Shown one piece after another: positions 11,112 to 23,648 of a stretch of DNA of 64,000 nucleotides (its first letter is position 1; each line of letters starts with the position of its first letter). The DNA is from Triticum aestivum. Its lineage: Eukaryota > Streptophyta > Magnoliopsida > Poales > Poaceae. The notes beneath the pieces are model-generated. The model did not search any database and was not told the origin of the DNA. It saw only the letters and a program-made list of their open reading frames with translations. The stretch is taken from contig NC_057804.1 in the NCBI RefSeq assembly GCF_018294505.1, positions 250,272,219 through 250,336,218 of the forward strand, written 5' to 3'. The translations under genes and the position numbers were made by a program.

Positions 11112-12689
11112 TGATACGTCTCCAACGTATCTATAATTTTTTATTGCTCCATGCTACTTTATCTACTATTTTGGACTATATTGGGCTTTATTTTCCACTT
11201 CTATATTATCTCTGGGACTAACCTATTAACCGGAGGCCCAACCCAGAATTGTTGTTTTTTGCCTATTTCAGTGTTTCGAAGAAATACAATATCAAACGGA
11301 CTCCAAACGGAATGAAACCTTCGGGAACGTGATTTTCTCACCGAACGTGATCCAGGAGACTTGGACCCTACTCCAAGACGTAACAGAGGCGGTCACGAGG
11401 GTGGGGGGTGCCCCCCTAGGGCGCGCCCCCTGCCTCGTGGCCCCCCTGTTGCTCCACCGACGTACTCCTTCCTCCTATATATACCTACGTATCCCCAAAC
11501 GATCAGAACAGGAGCCAAAAACCTAATTCTACCGCCACAACCTTCTGTATCCACGAGATCCCATCTCGGGGCCTGTTCCGGAGCTCCGCCAGAGGGGGCA
11601 TCCACCACGGAGGGCTTCTACATCAACACCATAGCCCCTCCGATGAAGTGTGAGTAGTTTACTTCAGACCTTCGGGTCCATAGCTAGTAGCTAGATGGCT
11701 TCTTCTCTCTTTTTGGATCTCAATACAATGTTCTCCCCCTCTCTCGTGGAGATCTATTCGATGTAATCTTCTTTTTGTGGTGTGTTTGTTGAGGCCGATG
11801 AATTGTGGGTTTATGATCCAATTTATCTATGAACAATATTTGAATCTTCTCTGAATTCTTTTATGTATGATTGAGTTATCTTTGCAAGTCTCTTCGAATT
11901 ATCCTTTTGGTTTGTCCAACTATATTGGTAGTTCTTGCAATGGGAGAAGTGCTTAGCTTTGGGTTCAATCTTGCGGTGTCCTTTCCCAGTGACAGAAGGG
12001 GCAGCAAGGCACGTATTGTATTGTTGCCATCGAGGATAACAAGATGGGGTTTTTATCACATTGCATGAATTTATCCTTCTACATCATGTCATCTTGCTTA
12101 AGGCGTTACTCTGTTTTTAACTTAATACTCTAGATGCATGCTGGATAGCGGTCGATGAGTGGAGTAATAGTAGTAGATACAGAATTGTTTCGATCTACTT
12201 GTCTCGGACGTGATGCCTATATACATGATCATGCCTAGATATACTCATAACTATGCTCAATTCTGTCAATTGCTCAACAGTAATTTGTTCTCCCACCGTA
12301 GAATACTTATGCTCTTGAGAGAAGCCACTAGTGAAACCTATGGCCCCCGGGTCTATTCTCATCATATCAATCTCCATTACTTTATTACATGCTTTGTTTT
12401 TTACTTTGCCTTTTACTTTTCACTTTGCATCTTTATACCAAAAATACCAAAAATATTATTTATCATCTCTATCAGATCTCACTCTTGTAAGTGACCGTGA
12501 AGGGATTGACAACCCCTAATCGCGTTGGTTGCGAGGAGCTATCGTTTTGTGTAGGTACGAGGGACTTGTGCATGGTCTCCTACTGGATTGATACCTTGGT
12601 TCTCAAAAACTGAGGGAAATACTTACGCTACTTTGCTGCATCATCCTCTCCTCTTCGAGGAAATCCAACGCAGTGCTCAAGAGGTAGCA
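11112..12689 (+). repeat. Element A 5' LTR
   Basis: TG...CA ends (TGATACGTCTCC ... GAGGTAGCA). It contains a TATA box (CTATATATACC, 11475-11485) preceded by GC-rich sequence and followed by a leader. Minus- and plus-strand ORFs inside it recur in the other LTR and are LTR sequence, not genes. Confidence 0.9.
11476..11483 (+). promoter_or_regulatory. TATA box of element A 5' LTR
   Basis: TATATATA preceded by CCTCC. The same site in the 3' LTR (22431-22438) reads TATGTATA. Confidence 0.6.
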
Positions 12690-12700
12690 AGAAGAATTTC

Positions 12701-12718
12701 TGGCGCCGTTGCCGAGGA
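12701..12718 (+). other. Primer-binding site of element A
   Basis: TGGCGCCGTTGCCGAGGA starts 11 bp after the LTR end. It resembles the tRNA-Asp-type site used by Athila-like and related gypsy elements (family knowledge; the tRNA match was not computed). Confidence 0.65.
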
Positions 12719-12941
12719 GGCTCATGCAAGCAAGTCAACCATACCAAGTACCCATCACAATCCCTATCTCTCGCATTACATTATTTTCCATTTGCCTCTC
12801 GTTTTCCTCTCCCCCACTTCACCTTTGCTGTTTTATTCGCCCTCTCTTTCCCAATTTTCTCCTCTCTTTTGCTTGCCCTTTTGTTTGCTCGCTTGGTTGG
12901 ATTAGATGCTTATTTGTTGCTAAACAGAGAACCTAAGATCT

Positions 12942-13775
12942 ATGGATCATCATCCACTTGCTAATCTTTTTAAGAGATCCAATTATGATGAACCAATTGC
13001 TAGTGAGTTTTGTGCACTAGATTATCTTTATGAAGTTTTGCTTGAAATTCGTGAATCTGAAAATTGTGATGAAGAACTTTATGAAGTGATTCACGATAGA
13101 TATTTGAATAAAAAGCATGATTGCAATGATTTTCCTATAAATTCTCTTGATGTCAATTGTGCTAATAATTTGCAAAACCCTAAGCTTGGGGATGCTAGTT
13201 TTGCTATGTCTACTACTTGTTTCAATGATCATGATTGGGGTGATTCTTCTTATAACCTTGAAAAATTATTTAAGCCCCATAATGAATATGAGATTGATAA
13301 TAATGTTTGCAATAATATTGAAAGTGGGTTTGAAAGAGTGTCAACTTTAGATCCCACATATTTGGAGTATGTTCGATCTTATGATATTTTTGATAAAAGT
13401 GGGTTCGTAAAGGTCATGACTTTAGTTAATGTTAATCCCACTATCTTGGAAGAGTGTCAACTTTGCATGCATGTGGATCATGTTGAGAATATGTTTTGCG
13501 ATAGCTATTTTGTTGAATTTGCCTATGATCCTACATGTAATTATTATGAGAGAGGAAAACATGGTCGTAGAAATTTTCATGTTACTAAGTTACCTCTCTT
13601 CATGTTGAGATTGCTATCATCTCTTTGTTCTTCCTTGCATATGCTAGTTTTTGCTTGCCTTGGTAATTTGTTTTCTTACAATATGCTTGTGCATAGGAAG
13701 TATGTTAGACTTAAGTGTGTTTGTCACATGTTTCATGATGCTCTCTTTGTGCTCCAATTCTTGTCTTTCATGTGA
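12942..13775 (+). CDS. Uncharacterised ORF of element A (277 aa)
   Basis: An uninterrupted ORF lies 220 bp after the primer-binding site and starts MDHHPLANLFKRSNYDEPIA. Residues 1-190 are acidic and Asn/Asp/Tyr-rich. Residues 200-277 are Cys/Phe/Leu-rich and hydrophobic (two segments around 210-232 and 262-277 could be membrane-associated). I see no zinc knuckle, protease or polymerase motif. It is the only protein the element could make, so it occupies the gag position; similar ORFs are common in non-autonomous Triticeae gypsy elements. It is open in this copy even though the element is a few tenths of a million to a million years old by LTR divergence, so it could still be translated. Function unknown. 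Confidence 0.55.
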   Translation: MDHHPLANLFKRSNYDEPIASEFCALDYLYEVLLEIRESENCDEELYEVIHDRYLNKKHDCNDFPINSLDVNCANNLQNPKLGDASFAMSTTCFNDHDWGDSSYNLEKLFKPHNEYEIDNNVCNNIESGFERVSTLDPTYLEYVRSYDIFDKSGFVKVMTLVNVNPTILEECQLCMHVDHVENMFCDSYFVEFAYDPTCNYYERGKHGRRNFHVTKLPLFMLRLLSSLCSSLHMLVFACLGNLFSYNMLVHRKYVRLKCVCHMFHDALFVLQFLSFM

Positions 13776-13824
13776 GCATCATTAAAATTATCAATGCCTA
13801 GCTAGGGGCGTTAAACGATAGCGC

Positions 13825-13844
13825 TTGTTGGGAGACAACCCAAT
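13825..13844 (+). other. Stem-loop after the element A ORF
   Basis: TTGTTGGGAGACAACCCAAT lies 50 bp after the ORF stop. It can pair as TTGGG/CCCAA or GTTG/CAAC around a short loop. Its place just downstream of the only ORF suggests a conserved RNA structure of the element transcript (inference). Confidence 0.4.
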
Positions 13845-16030
13845 ATTTTTCCTTGCTGCTATTTAATAAATCATCCATATAGCCTCTGTTTGGATGTGGT
13901 TTTATGTTTCAATTAGTGTTTGTGCCAAGTAGAACCTATAGGATAACCTACGATGATAGTTGATTTGATTCTGCTGAAAAACAGAAACTTTGCACGCACG
14001 AATATAATTTTGTTAAATCACAGAAATGTGCTTTTGCGTTGATTATTTTTGCTCCTGTTCAATAAACAAATTGTCCAGGACTTCCTATTTTGGTAGAATG
14101 TTTAGAGTTCCAGAAGTTTGCGTTAGTTACAGATTTCTACAGACTATTCTGTATTTGACAGATTCTGTTTTGTGGGTGTTCTTTGCTTATTTTGATGAAT
14201 CTATGGCTAGTAAAATAGTTTATAATCCATAGAGAAGTTGGAATACAGTAGGTTTATCACCAATATAAATAAAGAATGAGTTCATTATAGTACCTTATGT
14301 AGTTCTTTGTTTTCTTTCTCTAACGGAGCTCACGAGATTTCCATTGAGTTTTGTGTTGTGAAGTTTTCAAGTTTTGGGTGAATTCTTTTAATGGATTATG
14401 GAACAAGGAGTGGAAAGAGCCTAAGCTTGGGATGCCCATGGCACCCCCAAGATAACCCAAGGACACCAAAAATTCAAAGCTTGGGGATGCCCCGGAAGGC
14501 ATCCCCTCTTTCGTCTACTTCCATCGGTAATTTACTTGGAGCTATATTTTTATTCACCACATGATATGTGTTTTGCTTGGAGCGTCTTGTATTATTTGTG
14601 TCTTTGCTTGTTAGTTTACCACAATCATCCTTGATGTACACACCTTTTGAGAGAGCCATACATGAATTGGAATTTGTTAGAATACTCTATGTGCTTCACT
14701 TATATCTTTTGAGCGTGATAATTTTTGCTCTAGTGCTTCACTTAGATCTTTTAGAGCACGGTGGTGGATTTGTTTTAAAGAAACTATTGATCTCTCATGC
14801 TTCACTTAGATTATTTTGAGAGTTGTTAATAGCATGGTAATTTGCTTAATGATAATATACTTGGTATTCAAGATATGTGAAACTTTCTTTTGAGTGCGTT
14901 GAATACTAAGATAAGTTTGATGCTTGATAATTGTTTTGAGATATGAAGATGGTGATATTAGAGTCATGCTAGTTAAGTAGTTGTGAATTTAAAGAATACT
15001 TGTGTTGAAGTTTGTGATTCCCGTAGCATGCACGTATGGTGAACCGTTATGTGATGAACTTGGAGCATGATTTATTTATTGATTGTCTTCCTTATGAGTG
15101 GCGGTCGGGGACGAGCAATGGTCTTTACCTACCAATCTATCCCCCTGGGAGCATGCGCGTAATACTTTGCTTTGATAACTTCTAGATTTTTGCAATAAGT
15201 ACATGAGTTCTTTATGACTAATGTTGAGTCCATGAATTATACGCACTTTTTCCCATCCTTCCACCATTGCTAGCTTCTCTAATACCGCGCACTTTTCGCC
15301 GGAATCATACACCCACCATATACCTTTCTCAAAACAGCCACCATACCTACCTATCATGGCATTTCCATAGCCATTCCGAGATATATTGCCATGCAACTTT
15401 CCATCGTTCCGTTTATTATGACACGCTCCATCATTGTCATATTGCTAGCATGATCATGTAGTTGACATCGTATTTGTGGCAAAGCCACCATTCATAATTC
15501 TTTCATACATGTCACTCATGATTCATTGCATATCCCGGTACACCGCCGGAGGCATTCATATAGAGTCATACTTTGTTCTAAGTATCGAGTTGTAATTGTT
15601 GAGTTGTAAGAAAAATAAAAGTGTGATGATCATCATTATTAGAGCATTGTCCCAAGTGAGAAAAGGATGATGGAGACTATGATTCCCCCACAAGTCGGGA
15701 TGAGACTCCGGAAGAAAAAAAAGAGGCCAAAAAAAAGAGAAAGGCCCAAATAAAAAAATGAGAGAAAAAGAGAGAAGGGACAATGCAACTATCCTTTTAC
15801 CACACTTGTGCTTCAAAGTAGCACCAAGATCTTCATGATAGAGAGTCTCTCATTTTGTCACTTTCATATACTAGTGGGAATTTTTCATTATAGAACTTGG
15901 CTTGTATATTCCAATGATGGGCTTCCTCAAAATGCCCTAGGTCTTCATGAGCAAGCAAGTTGGATGCACACCCACTTAGTTTCTTTTGTAGAGCTTTCAT
16001 ATACTTATAGCTCTAGTGCATCCGTTGCAT
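13845..16030 (+). mobile_element. Element A non-coding internal sequence
   Basis: AT-rich sequence with no ORF above about 85 codons and no recognised motif. It ends at GCATCCGTTGCAT (16018-16030), where the nested element begins; the internal sequence resumes at 21670, apparently with some loss. Confidence 0.6.
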
Positions 16031-19000
16031 AGGAACCGACGAATATCTTGAAGAGAAAACACCGGTTGAAATCATTGGGGAAAGAAAGCAAAGACTTTGC
16101 ACGACTAGGATGGATACTCGATTACGGACTCCGGTTCCGAGAAGAAGAAGGGTGGGCGGGTGGGAAAGAAAACAACTGAGGATTGAACTCAAAGATGAAG
16201 AGGCTCGAGTCAACTTGACGAGAAATGCACCGGATGAAAAGAGCTGAGGAACAACGATCGGAAAACCAACTGCGTGATCCTAAAGAAAGTTTGAAGGGGA
16301 AGAGAAATAATTCAAAACACCTACGTCAAGATTCCTGACCAGAGCGACGAACGGGCTGAGGAGTAAAAAGAATTCCTACTCTCCGATATAGCTAGACTCA
16401 GAAAACAGTTTTCTTCTAGACTCAACAACGGCCAAACTACAGGATCAATCAAGGGGGCTCCTAGGGTCGGTCGAGGCTCTGATACCAACTTGTCACGCCC
16501 AATATGTGACCCTATCCAAAAGGAACTCGAAGGTCCCACCAAGGATAGACCCGCATATTGAAACGCTTTCGCAAGGTGGATATCATTACATCAACATTAC
16601 ATAATAGATGGGGATACATACATAAGGCATACAATGCCACTCGAATACAACATCACAATACATCAGAGCTTCATCCGACTACGGATGAATCACAAACAGA
16701 AACTCAAACGACATCCACCCTGCTAGCCCAGGCTGCCGACCTGGAACCTATCCCTGATCGAAGAAGCAGAAGAAGAACTCAACGCAAGCAAGCATCGCTC
16801 TCACGTCATGATCATCGCGTAACCTGTACCTGCAACTGTTGTTGTAGTAATCTGTGAGCCACAAGGACTCAGCAATCCCATTACCATGGGTATCAAGACT
16901 AGCAAAGCTTAATAGGAAAGGAAGGGGTAAAGTGGTGAGGCTGCAGCAGCGACTAAGCATATATGGTGGCTAACATACGCAAATAAGAGCGAGAAGAGAG
17001 CAAGCGGAACGGTCGTCAACTAGTAATGATCAAGAAGTGATCCTGAACTCCTACTTACGTCAAACATAACCCAGAAACCGTGTTCACTTCTCGGACTCCG
17101 CCGAGAAGAGACCATCACGGCTACACACACTGTTGATGCATTTTAAATCGGATCTGGTGTCAAGTTATCTACAACCGGATATTAACAAATTCCCATCTGC
17201 CTATAACCGTAGGCACGGCTTTCGAAAGATTATACCCTGCAGGGGTGTCCCAACTTAGCCCATGACAAGCTCTCGCGATCAACGAAGGAATAGACCTTCT
17301 CCCAGGAAGACCCGATCAGACTCGGAATCCCGGTTTACAAGACATTTCGACAATGGTAAAACAAGACCAGCAAAGCCTCCTGCTGTGCCGACAACTCCCG
17401 ATAGGAGCTACACATATCTCGTTCTCAGGGCACACCGAATGAGCAAGACGTCGAGTTGGCATAGACCCTGGTTGCCCAGGGGGCGCCGGACATCGCTCGG
17501 TTCGGACCAACACTTAGACAAGTACTGGCCCGGGGGGGCTAAAATAAAGATGACCCTCGGGTTGGCCGACCCAAGGGAAAGGGTAGGTGGTGATGAGGCA
17601 AATGGTAAAACCAAGGTTGGGCCTTGCTGGAGGAGTTTTATTCAAAGCGAACTGTCAAGGGGGTCCCATAAATCACCCGACCGCGTAAGGAACGCAAAAT
17701 CCGGGAACATAACACCGGTATGACGGAAACTACGGCGGCAAGAGTGGAACAAAACACTAGGCAAAAGGCCGAGTCTTCCACCCTTTACCAAGTATATAGA
17801 TGCATTAATAATATAAGAGATATTGTGATATCCCAACATAAATCCTGTCCACCATGGAGAAATCTTCAACTTCACCTGCAACTAGCAACGCTATAAGAGG
17901 GGCTGAGCAAAAGCGGTAACATAGCCAAACAGTGGTTTGCATAGGAAAGGTGTCAAAGGTTAGAGGTTCATGGCAATTTGGGATGGCTTGATAAACATGT
18001 GATAGGTAGCGTAGCAAAGCGATAGAACGAAGCAACTAGCATAGCAATGATAGTAGTGAGATCCAGGGTAGCGGTCATCTTGCCTGAAATCCCGCAAGGA
18101 AGAAGAACGAGTCCATGAAGGAGACGAACGGATGAAGCCGAACCAAGCGTAGACGAACGAATCCTCACGATCACAACGAAACAGGAACTAACAAGAAAAG
18201 GCACACAACATGATAAACACACCACACATGAACAAGGCATGATGCACACACGAGCATGATGCATGACAAGACTACATGAAGCTACTCATGGCAAGAGATG
18301 ATGCAAACAAGAGCAACACATCAAGGCAAGTTTAAATGAGGCCGGGAACAACATATAACAATTCCGGTAAGTCCTCATATGCAAATTTCGAAATTGGTCT
18401 AGATCTGAATAAACCGTATGTTCAAGTTGTTAAACAGCAAGTTAAGATGCACCAAGATGATCTACACGAGATTCTAGTCAAGTTACATATAAAGTTCATT
18501 TAGTTCGGAGCTACGGCCTAGAAGATATGAGCAAAACAAGATCAACATGGCATTGATGCAAAATGCATACAAACATCAAGCAAACACACCAAGGCAAGGA
18601 TGCAACATGATAATATGAAACTACATGCAATTCTAAGCAAGTTTCATATAAAGCACACTCAAAATGGAGCAACGGTTCAACACACACACATGAAACAAGT
18701 TTAAAGGACAAGCTGTCCAAAACAGCGACTAGGCATATTGCAAGAACCAAAACAACATGCTACAGGACCTCAACATGAAAACAAAAGGCATTAGCATGAT
18801 GTATAGGTAAAGCATAACAAAACATGAACACTGAGCTATCTCTAGAAATCACTAGAACATGCTCAAACACACATGGTAAGATTGCAAATTATAACAATTC
18901 AGACTTTGCAGAAAATAACATCAGGTTGCAATGTTTAGAGCTATCAAACAACATGTTACAGGAACTTATCATGGCAAACAAAGGCATAGCATGAATCTAC

Positions 19001-20433
19001 TAATTGCATAGATCAAAAGTCCCTTACTGACCATAAGCCAAAAAGGATCAGAAAATATGATGGCACCCACGTAAACATAGCAAGTTATATTACAGATTCA
19101 TACATGGCAGAAACATAATTATGGAGGCATGTAGATGAGCTTGTGCAACTCACTACAGAGAATTACATGGCATGGAAAGACACCCAACAGTAAGAAGACA
19201 TATTTGTGAAGCTAAGAATGGCAAGAGCAAGGTCATAGGGTGCATGGAACACTAGCAAAACACATGGGAACAAGTGAACTTAATGTTAATAGGCTGACAG
19301 CAACATTATGAAGCAACTTTGGAGCAAGATTACAACAAGCTACAGCAACCTATAAATGCAACCAGGGGCATGGATGGATAGAGGATGACATGTAGATCAA
19401 AACATGTTTATAGAACATCTCCGGATTATGCATAGAATGATTAGTAGCAACATATTTATATAGCATCACGAAATAACAGATTCAGCCTAGCAAAACAGCA
19501 ACATCATGTACTCTACTTAACAAGCTCGATTCACTCACCACAAGTCATTGCATGACAATATAAGCATAGCATCATCAAGAAGACATGTTTATGTAACCAA
19601 CCAAGGCAAGAACAAGTCCATAGCATGCAAGGATCAACTACAACAACCTTGGCTAAATTGAATAACATGTAACAATCTGCCAGGAAACATTTTGAAGTAA
19701 AAGTAGAGCACGAAAATGACATGCTAGACTACTCCATAATTGCAGCCAAGGGCATGAATGGATAGACAATAACCACATGTTCAAAACACCCTTACTGAAG
19801 TATCTCAAAATATGCATGGATCTCTCTGTAGCATCAAGTTTACATGGCATCAAAATAACAGCAGAACAGGGACTAAAAACAGCAATATCACGATGCCTAG
19901 TTTGCATGCTTGTGCTAGTCACCACATTGAACACAAAAATACATGGCATACACCTCTGTAAAGAAGACATAGCATATATCAAAACACATGTAGACATCAA
20001 CCTCATAGGATGCACACATCAATCATGGCAAAAATGACAAAAGAGCTCGTTCTGATAACAGACAGCAGAAAACATCATGAAGCACTCTTACAATGATGAT
20101 TCAGGCATCAATATGACCTCAAATGAATATGATGCAATGGAATGAAATGATGTACTCGTTGAGACGAACAATTCGACATACTACACGCACGAAGCGGAGC
20201 TACGGATGCAGATATATAGCACGTCAAACAGGGCATAAAAATTACTCAGGTTCGGGGACTGAAAAATATCAGAGGGGGGGAAGTCAACCTCATGTTTAGA
20301 TCTGGATCCAGGGCGCGGAACCCGAGGTTCGCCGGAATGTGGCCGGAGGAGAAGGGGCCGGCAGGGTTGAGGAGAGGGCCGGCCGGAGGCGGGGCGCGGT
20401 CGCCGGAGGGAGCTGCGGGAGGAGGCCGGGAGG

Positions 20434-21016
20434 NNNNNNNNNNNNNNNNNNNNNNNNNNNNNNNNNNNNNNNNNNNNNNNNNNNNNNNNNNNNNNNNNNN
20501 NNNNNNNNNNNNNNNNNNNNNNNNNNNNNNNNNNNNNNNNNNNNNNNNNNNNNNNNNNNNNNNNNNNNNNNNNNNNNNNNNNNNNNNNNNNNNNNNNNNN
20601 NNNNNNNNNNNNNNNNNNNNNNNNNNNNNNNNNNNNNNNNNNNNNNNNNNNNNNNNNNNNNNNNNNNNNNNNNNNNNNNNNNNNNNNNNNNNNNNNNNNN
20701 NNNNNNNNNNNNNNNNNNNNNNNNNNNNNNNNNNNNNNNNNNNNNNNNNNNNNNNNNNNNNNNNNNNNNNNNNNNNNNNNNNNNNNNNNNNNNNNNNNNN
20801 NNNNNNNNNNNNNNNNNNNNNNNNNNNNNNNNNNNNNNNNNNNNNNNNNNNNNNNNNNNNNNNNNNNNNNNNNNNNNNNNNNNNNNNNNNNNNNNNNNNN
20901 NNNNNNNNNNNNNNNNNNNNNNNNNNNNNNNNNNNNNNNNNNNNNNNNNNNNNNNNNNNNNNNNNNNNNNNNNNNNNNNNNNNNNNNNNNNNNNNNNNNN
21001 NNNNNNNNNNNNNNNN
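20434..21016. other. Assembly gap (583 N)
   Basis: The run of N lies in the GC-rich, G/A-skewed part of the G1 LTR. ORFs spanning it are artefacts of the N. Confidence 1.
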
Positions 21017-21171
21017 CGGCGGCGGAGGGAGGTCGCGGGGCCACGTGGCACGCTAGGATTCGTCGGGCGGCGGCGGCGGACGTGTCCGGCCGGGGAGCGG
21101 ACATGTCCGGCGGCGCGAGGGGAGCGGGGCTAGGGTTTCGGGGGTTTGGACTGCGGAATTTCGGGGGGGAT

Positions 21172-21184
21172 CACATATATATAG
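21172..21184 (-). promoter_or_regulatory. TATA box of the G1 LTR
   Basis: The plus strand CACATATATATAG reads CTATATATATGTG on minus. It is followed (leftward) by a very GC-rich leader, the usual layout of long Triticeae LTRs. Confidence 0.55.
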
Positions 21185-21669
21185 GTAGAGGAAGCTAGGA
21201 TAGTCCAAATGAGGAGCGGTTTTCGGCCACGCGATCGTGATCGAATGACCGAGAGCATGGAGGGGAGTTAGATGGGTTTTGGGCCACTTTGGAAAGGGTG
21301 TTGGGCTGCAAAGAGAAGGGGCTTTATGGTTACCCGGTTAACCGGTGGAGTACCAAACGACCTCCAAGTGGCACGAAACTTGACAGGCGGTCTACCGGTG
21401 GTATACCAAGGCCGCTTGGCAAGACTCGGTCCATTCCAAGAACGTTTAACACCCGCTCACCATGAGAGACGAAAGGGGAACGCCGGAGGGCATAGGAGCA
21501 CCGGATTGCAAAACGGACAACGGGGAAAATGCTCGGATGCATGAGACGAACACGTATGCAAAATGAAATGCACATGATGACATGATAAAATGCAACAGGC
21601 AAGCAAAAGACATGGCAACGACGGCAAATAACTGGCAGACACCTAGCGCATCAGAATCGGGGCGTTTCA

Positions 21670-22066
21670 ATATCCATGGCTCACGCTCATGTATTGCATG
21701 AAGATTGAAAAAGTTTTGAGAATGTCATAAGTATGAAACAATTGCTTGGCTTGTCATCGGGGTTGTGCATGATTTAAATATTTTGTGTGGGGAAGATGGA
21801 GCATAGCCAGACTATATGATTTTGTAGGGATAACTTTCTTTGGCCATGTTATTTTGAGAAGACATGATTGCTTTGATTAGTATGCTTCAAGTATTATTAT
21901 TTTTATGTCAATATGAACTTTTGTCTTGAATCTTTCGGATCTGAATATTCATATCACAATTAAGAAGATTTATATTGAAATTATGCCAAAGTATCACTCC
22001 GCATCAAAAATTCTTTTTTATCATTTACCTACTCGAGGACGAGCGGGAATTAAGCTTGGAGATGCC
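21670..22066 (+). mobile_element. Element A internal 3' end with polypurine tract
   Basis: Internal sequence resumes with TATCCATGGCTCACGC and ends with CGAGGACGAGCGGGAATTAAGC...GGAGATGCC (22033-22066), a long purine-rich tract directly before the 3' LTR. No ORF. Confidence 0.75.
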
Positions 22067-23643
22067 TGATACGTCTCCAACGTATCTATAATTTTTATTG
22101 CTCCATGCTACTTTATCTACTGTTTTGGACTATATTGGGCTTTATTTTCCACTTTTATATTATTTTTGGGACTAACCTATTAACCGGAGGCCCAGCCCAG
22201 AATTGTTGTTTTTTGCCTATTTCAGTGTTTCAAAGAAACAGAATATCAAACGGAGTCCAAACGGAATGAAACCTTCGGGAACGTGATTTTCTCACCGAAT
22301 GTGATCCAGGAGACTTGGACCCTACTCCAAGACGTAACAGAGGCGGTCACGAGGGTGGGGGGCGCCCCCCCAGGGCGCGCCTCCCTGCCTCTTGGCCCCC
22401 TTGTTGCTCCACCGACGTACTCCTTCCTCCTATGTATACCTACGTATCCCCAAACGATTAGAACAGAAGCCAAAAACCTAATTCCACCGCTGCAACCTTC
22501 TGTATCCACGAGATCCCATCTTGGGGCCTTTTCTGGAGCTCCTCCGGAGGGGGCATCCACCACAGAGGGCTTCTACATCAACACCATAGCCCCTCCGATG
22601 AAGTGTGAGTAGTTTACTTCAGACCTTCGGGTCCATAGCTAGTAGCTAGATGGCTTCTTCTCTCTTTTTGGATCTCAATACAATGTTCTCCCCCTCTATC
22701 GTGGAGATCTATTCAATGTAATCTTCTTTTTGTGGTGTGTTTGTTGAGACCGATGAATTGTGGGTTTATGATCCAGTTTATCTATGAACAATATTTGAAT
22801 CTTCTCTGAATTCTTTTATGTATGATTGAGTTATCTTTGCAAGTCTCTTTGAATTATCCTTTTGGTTTGTCCAACTATATTGGTAGTTCTTGCAATGGGA
22901 GAAGTGCTTAGCTTTGGGTTCAATCTTGCGGTGTCCTTTCCCAGTGACAGAAGGGGCAGCAAGGCACGTATTGTATTGTTGCCATCGAGGATAACAAGAT
23001 GGGGTTTTTATCACATTGCATGAATTTATCCTTCTACATCATGTCATCTTGCTTAAGGCGTTACTCTGTTTTTAACTTAATACTCTAGATGCATGCTGGA
23101 TAGCGGTCGATGAGTGGAGTAATAGTAGTAGATGCAGAATTGTTTCAATCTACTTGTCTCAGACGTGATGCCTATATACATGATCATACCTAGATATACT
23201 CATAACTATGCTCAATTCTGTCAATTGCTCAACAGTAATTTGTTCTCCCACCGTAGAATACTTATGCTCTTGAGAGAAGCCACTAGTGAAACCTATGGCC
23301 CCCGGGTCTATTCTCATCATATCAATCTCCATTACTTTATTACATGCTTTGTTTTTACTTTGCCTTTTACTTTTCACTTTGCATCTTTATACCAAAAATA
23401 CCAAAAATATTATTTATCATCTCTATCAGATCTCACTCTCGTAAGTGACCGTGAAGGGATTGACAACCCCTAATCGCGTTGGTTGCGAGGAGCTACCATT
23501 TTGTGTAGGTACGAGGGACTTGTGCGTGGTCTCCTACTGGATTGATACCTTGGTTCTCAAAAACTAAGGGAAATACTTACGCTACTTTGCTGCATCATCC
23601 TCTCCTCTTCGGGGAAATCCAACGCTCTGCTCAAGAGGTACCA
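22067..23643 (+). repeat. Element A 3' LTR
   Basis: Colinear with 11112-12689 throughout. It ends GAGGTACCA and is followed by the target duplication CGGAG (23644-23648). Confidence 0.9.
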
Positions 23644-23648
23644 CGGAG

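Larger units (their letters stand above)
16031..21669 (-). mobile_element. Element G1: truncated element with a 5.2 kb LTR, nested in A
   Basis: On the minus strand the LTR runs from 21669 (TGAAACGCCCCGATTC) to 16491 (GGGCGTGACA). It is followed by AGTTGGTATCAGAGCC (methionine tRNA-type primer-binding site, 16475-16490) and about 445 bp of 5' internal leader ending at about 16031. No second LTR follows, so the copy is truncated or partly deleted on its 3' side. The LTR is AT-rich over most of its length (17000-20250), with a GC-rich promoter/leader zone at 20290-21150 that contains the N run. The same LTR starts again at 60030. No credible ORF. Confidence 0.8.
16491..21669 (-). repeat. G1 LTR (5.18 kb)
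   Basis: TG...CA ends on the minus strand, and colinear with 60030-64000 over nearly 4 kb with scattered substitutions and small indels. Minus-strand TATA box at about 21172-21184. Length includes 583 N. Confidence 0.8.
11112..23643 (+). mobile_element. Element A: complete non-autonomous LTR element (nested insert included)
   Basis: Two LTRs (11112-12689 and 22067-23643; 1578 and 1577 bp, about 98% alike by eye) are flanked by the perfect 5-bp duplication CGGAG (11107-11111 and 23644-23648). Between them are a primer-binding site, one 277-codon ORF, long non-coding sequence and a polypurine tract, but no pol genes. The element is interrupted at 16031-21669 by a minus-strand element with a 5.2 kb LTR. 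The start TGATACGTCTCCAACGTATC is that of an abundant Triticeae gypsy-type LTR group; I do not name the family. A sits inside the gag of element E. Confidence 0.9.

Noticed and set aside
17262..17723. 153-codon plus-strand ORF
   Set aside because: Antisense within the G1 LTR; the matching part of G2 (60766-61002) does not keep the frame.
20181..21133. ORFs of 250-307 codons on both strands
   Set aside because: They consist mainly of N; no stop can be seen in the gap.
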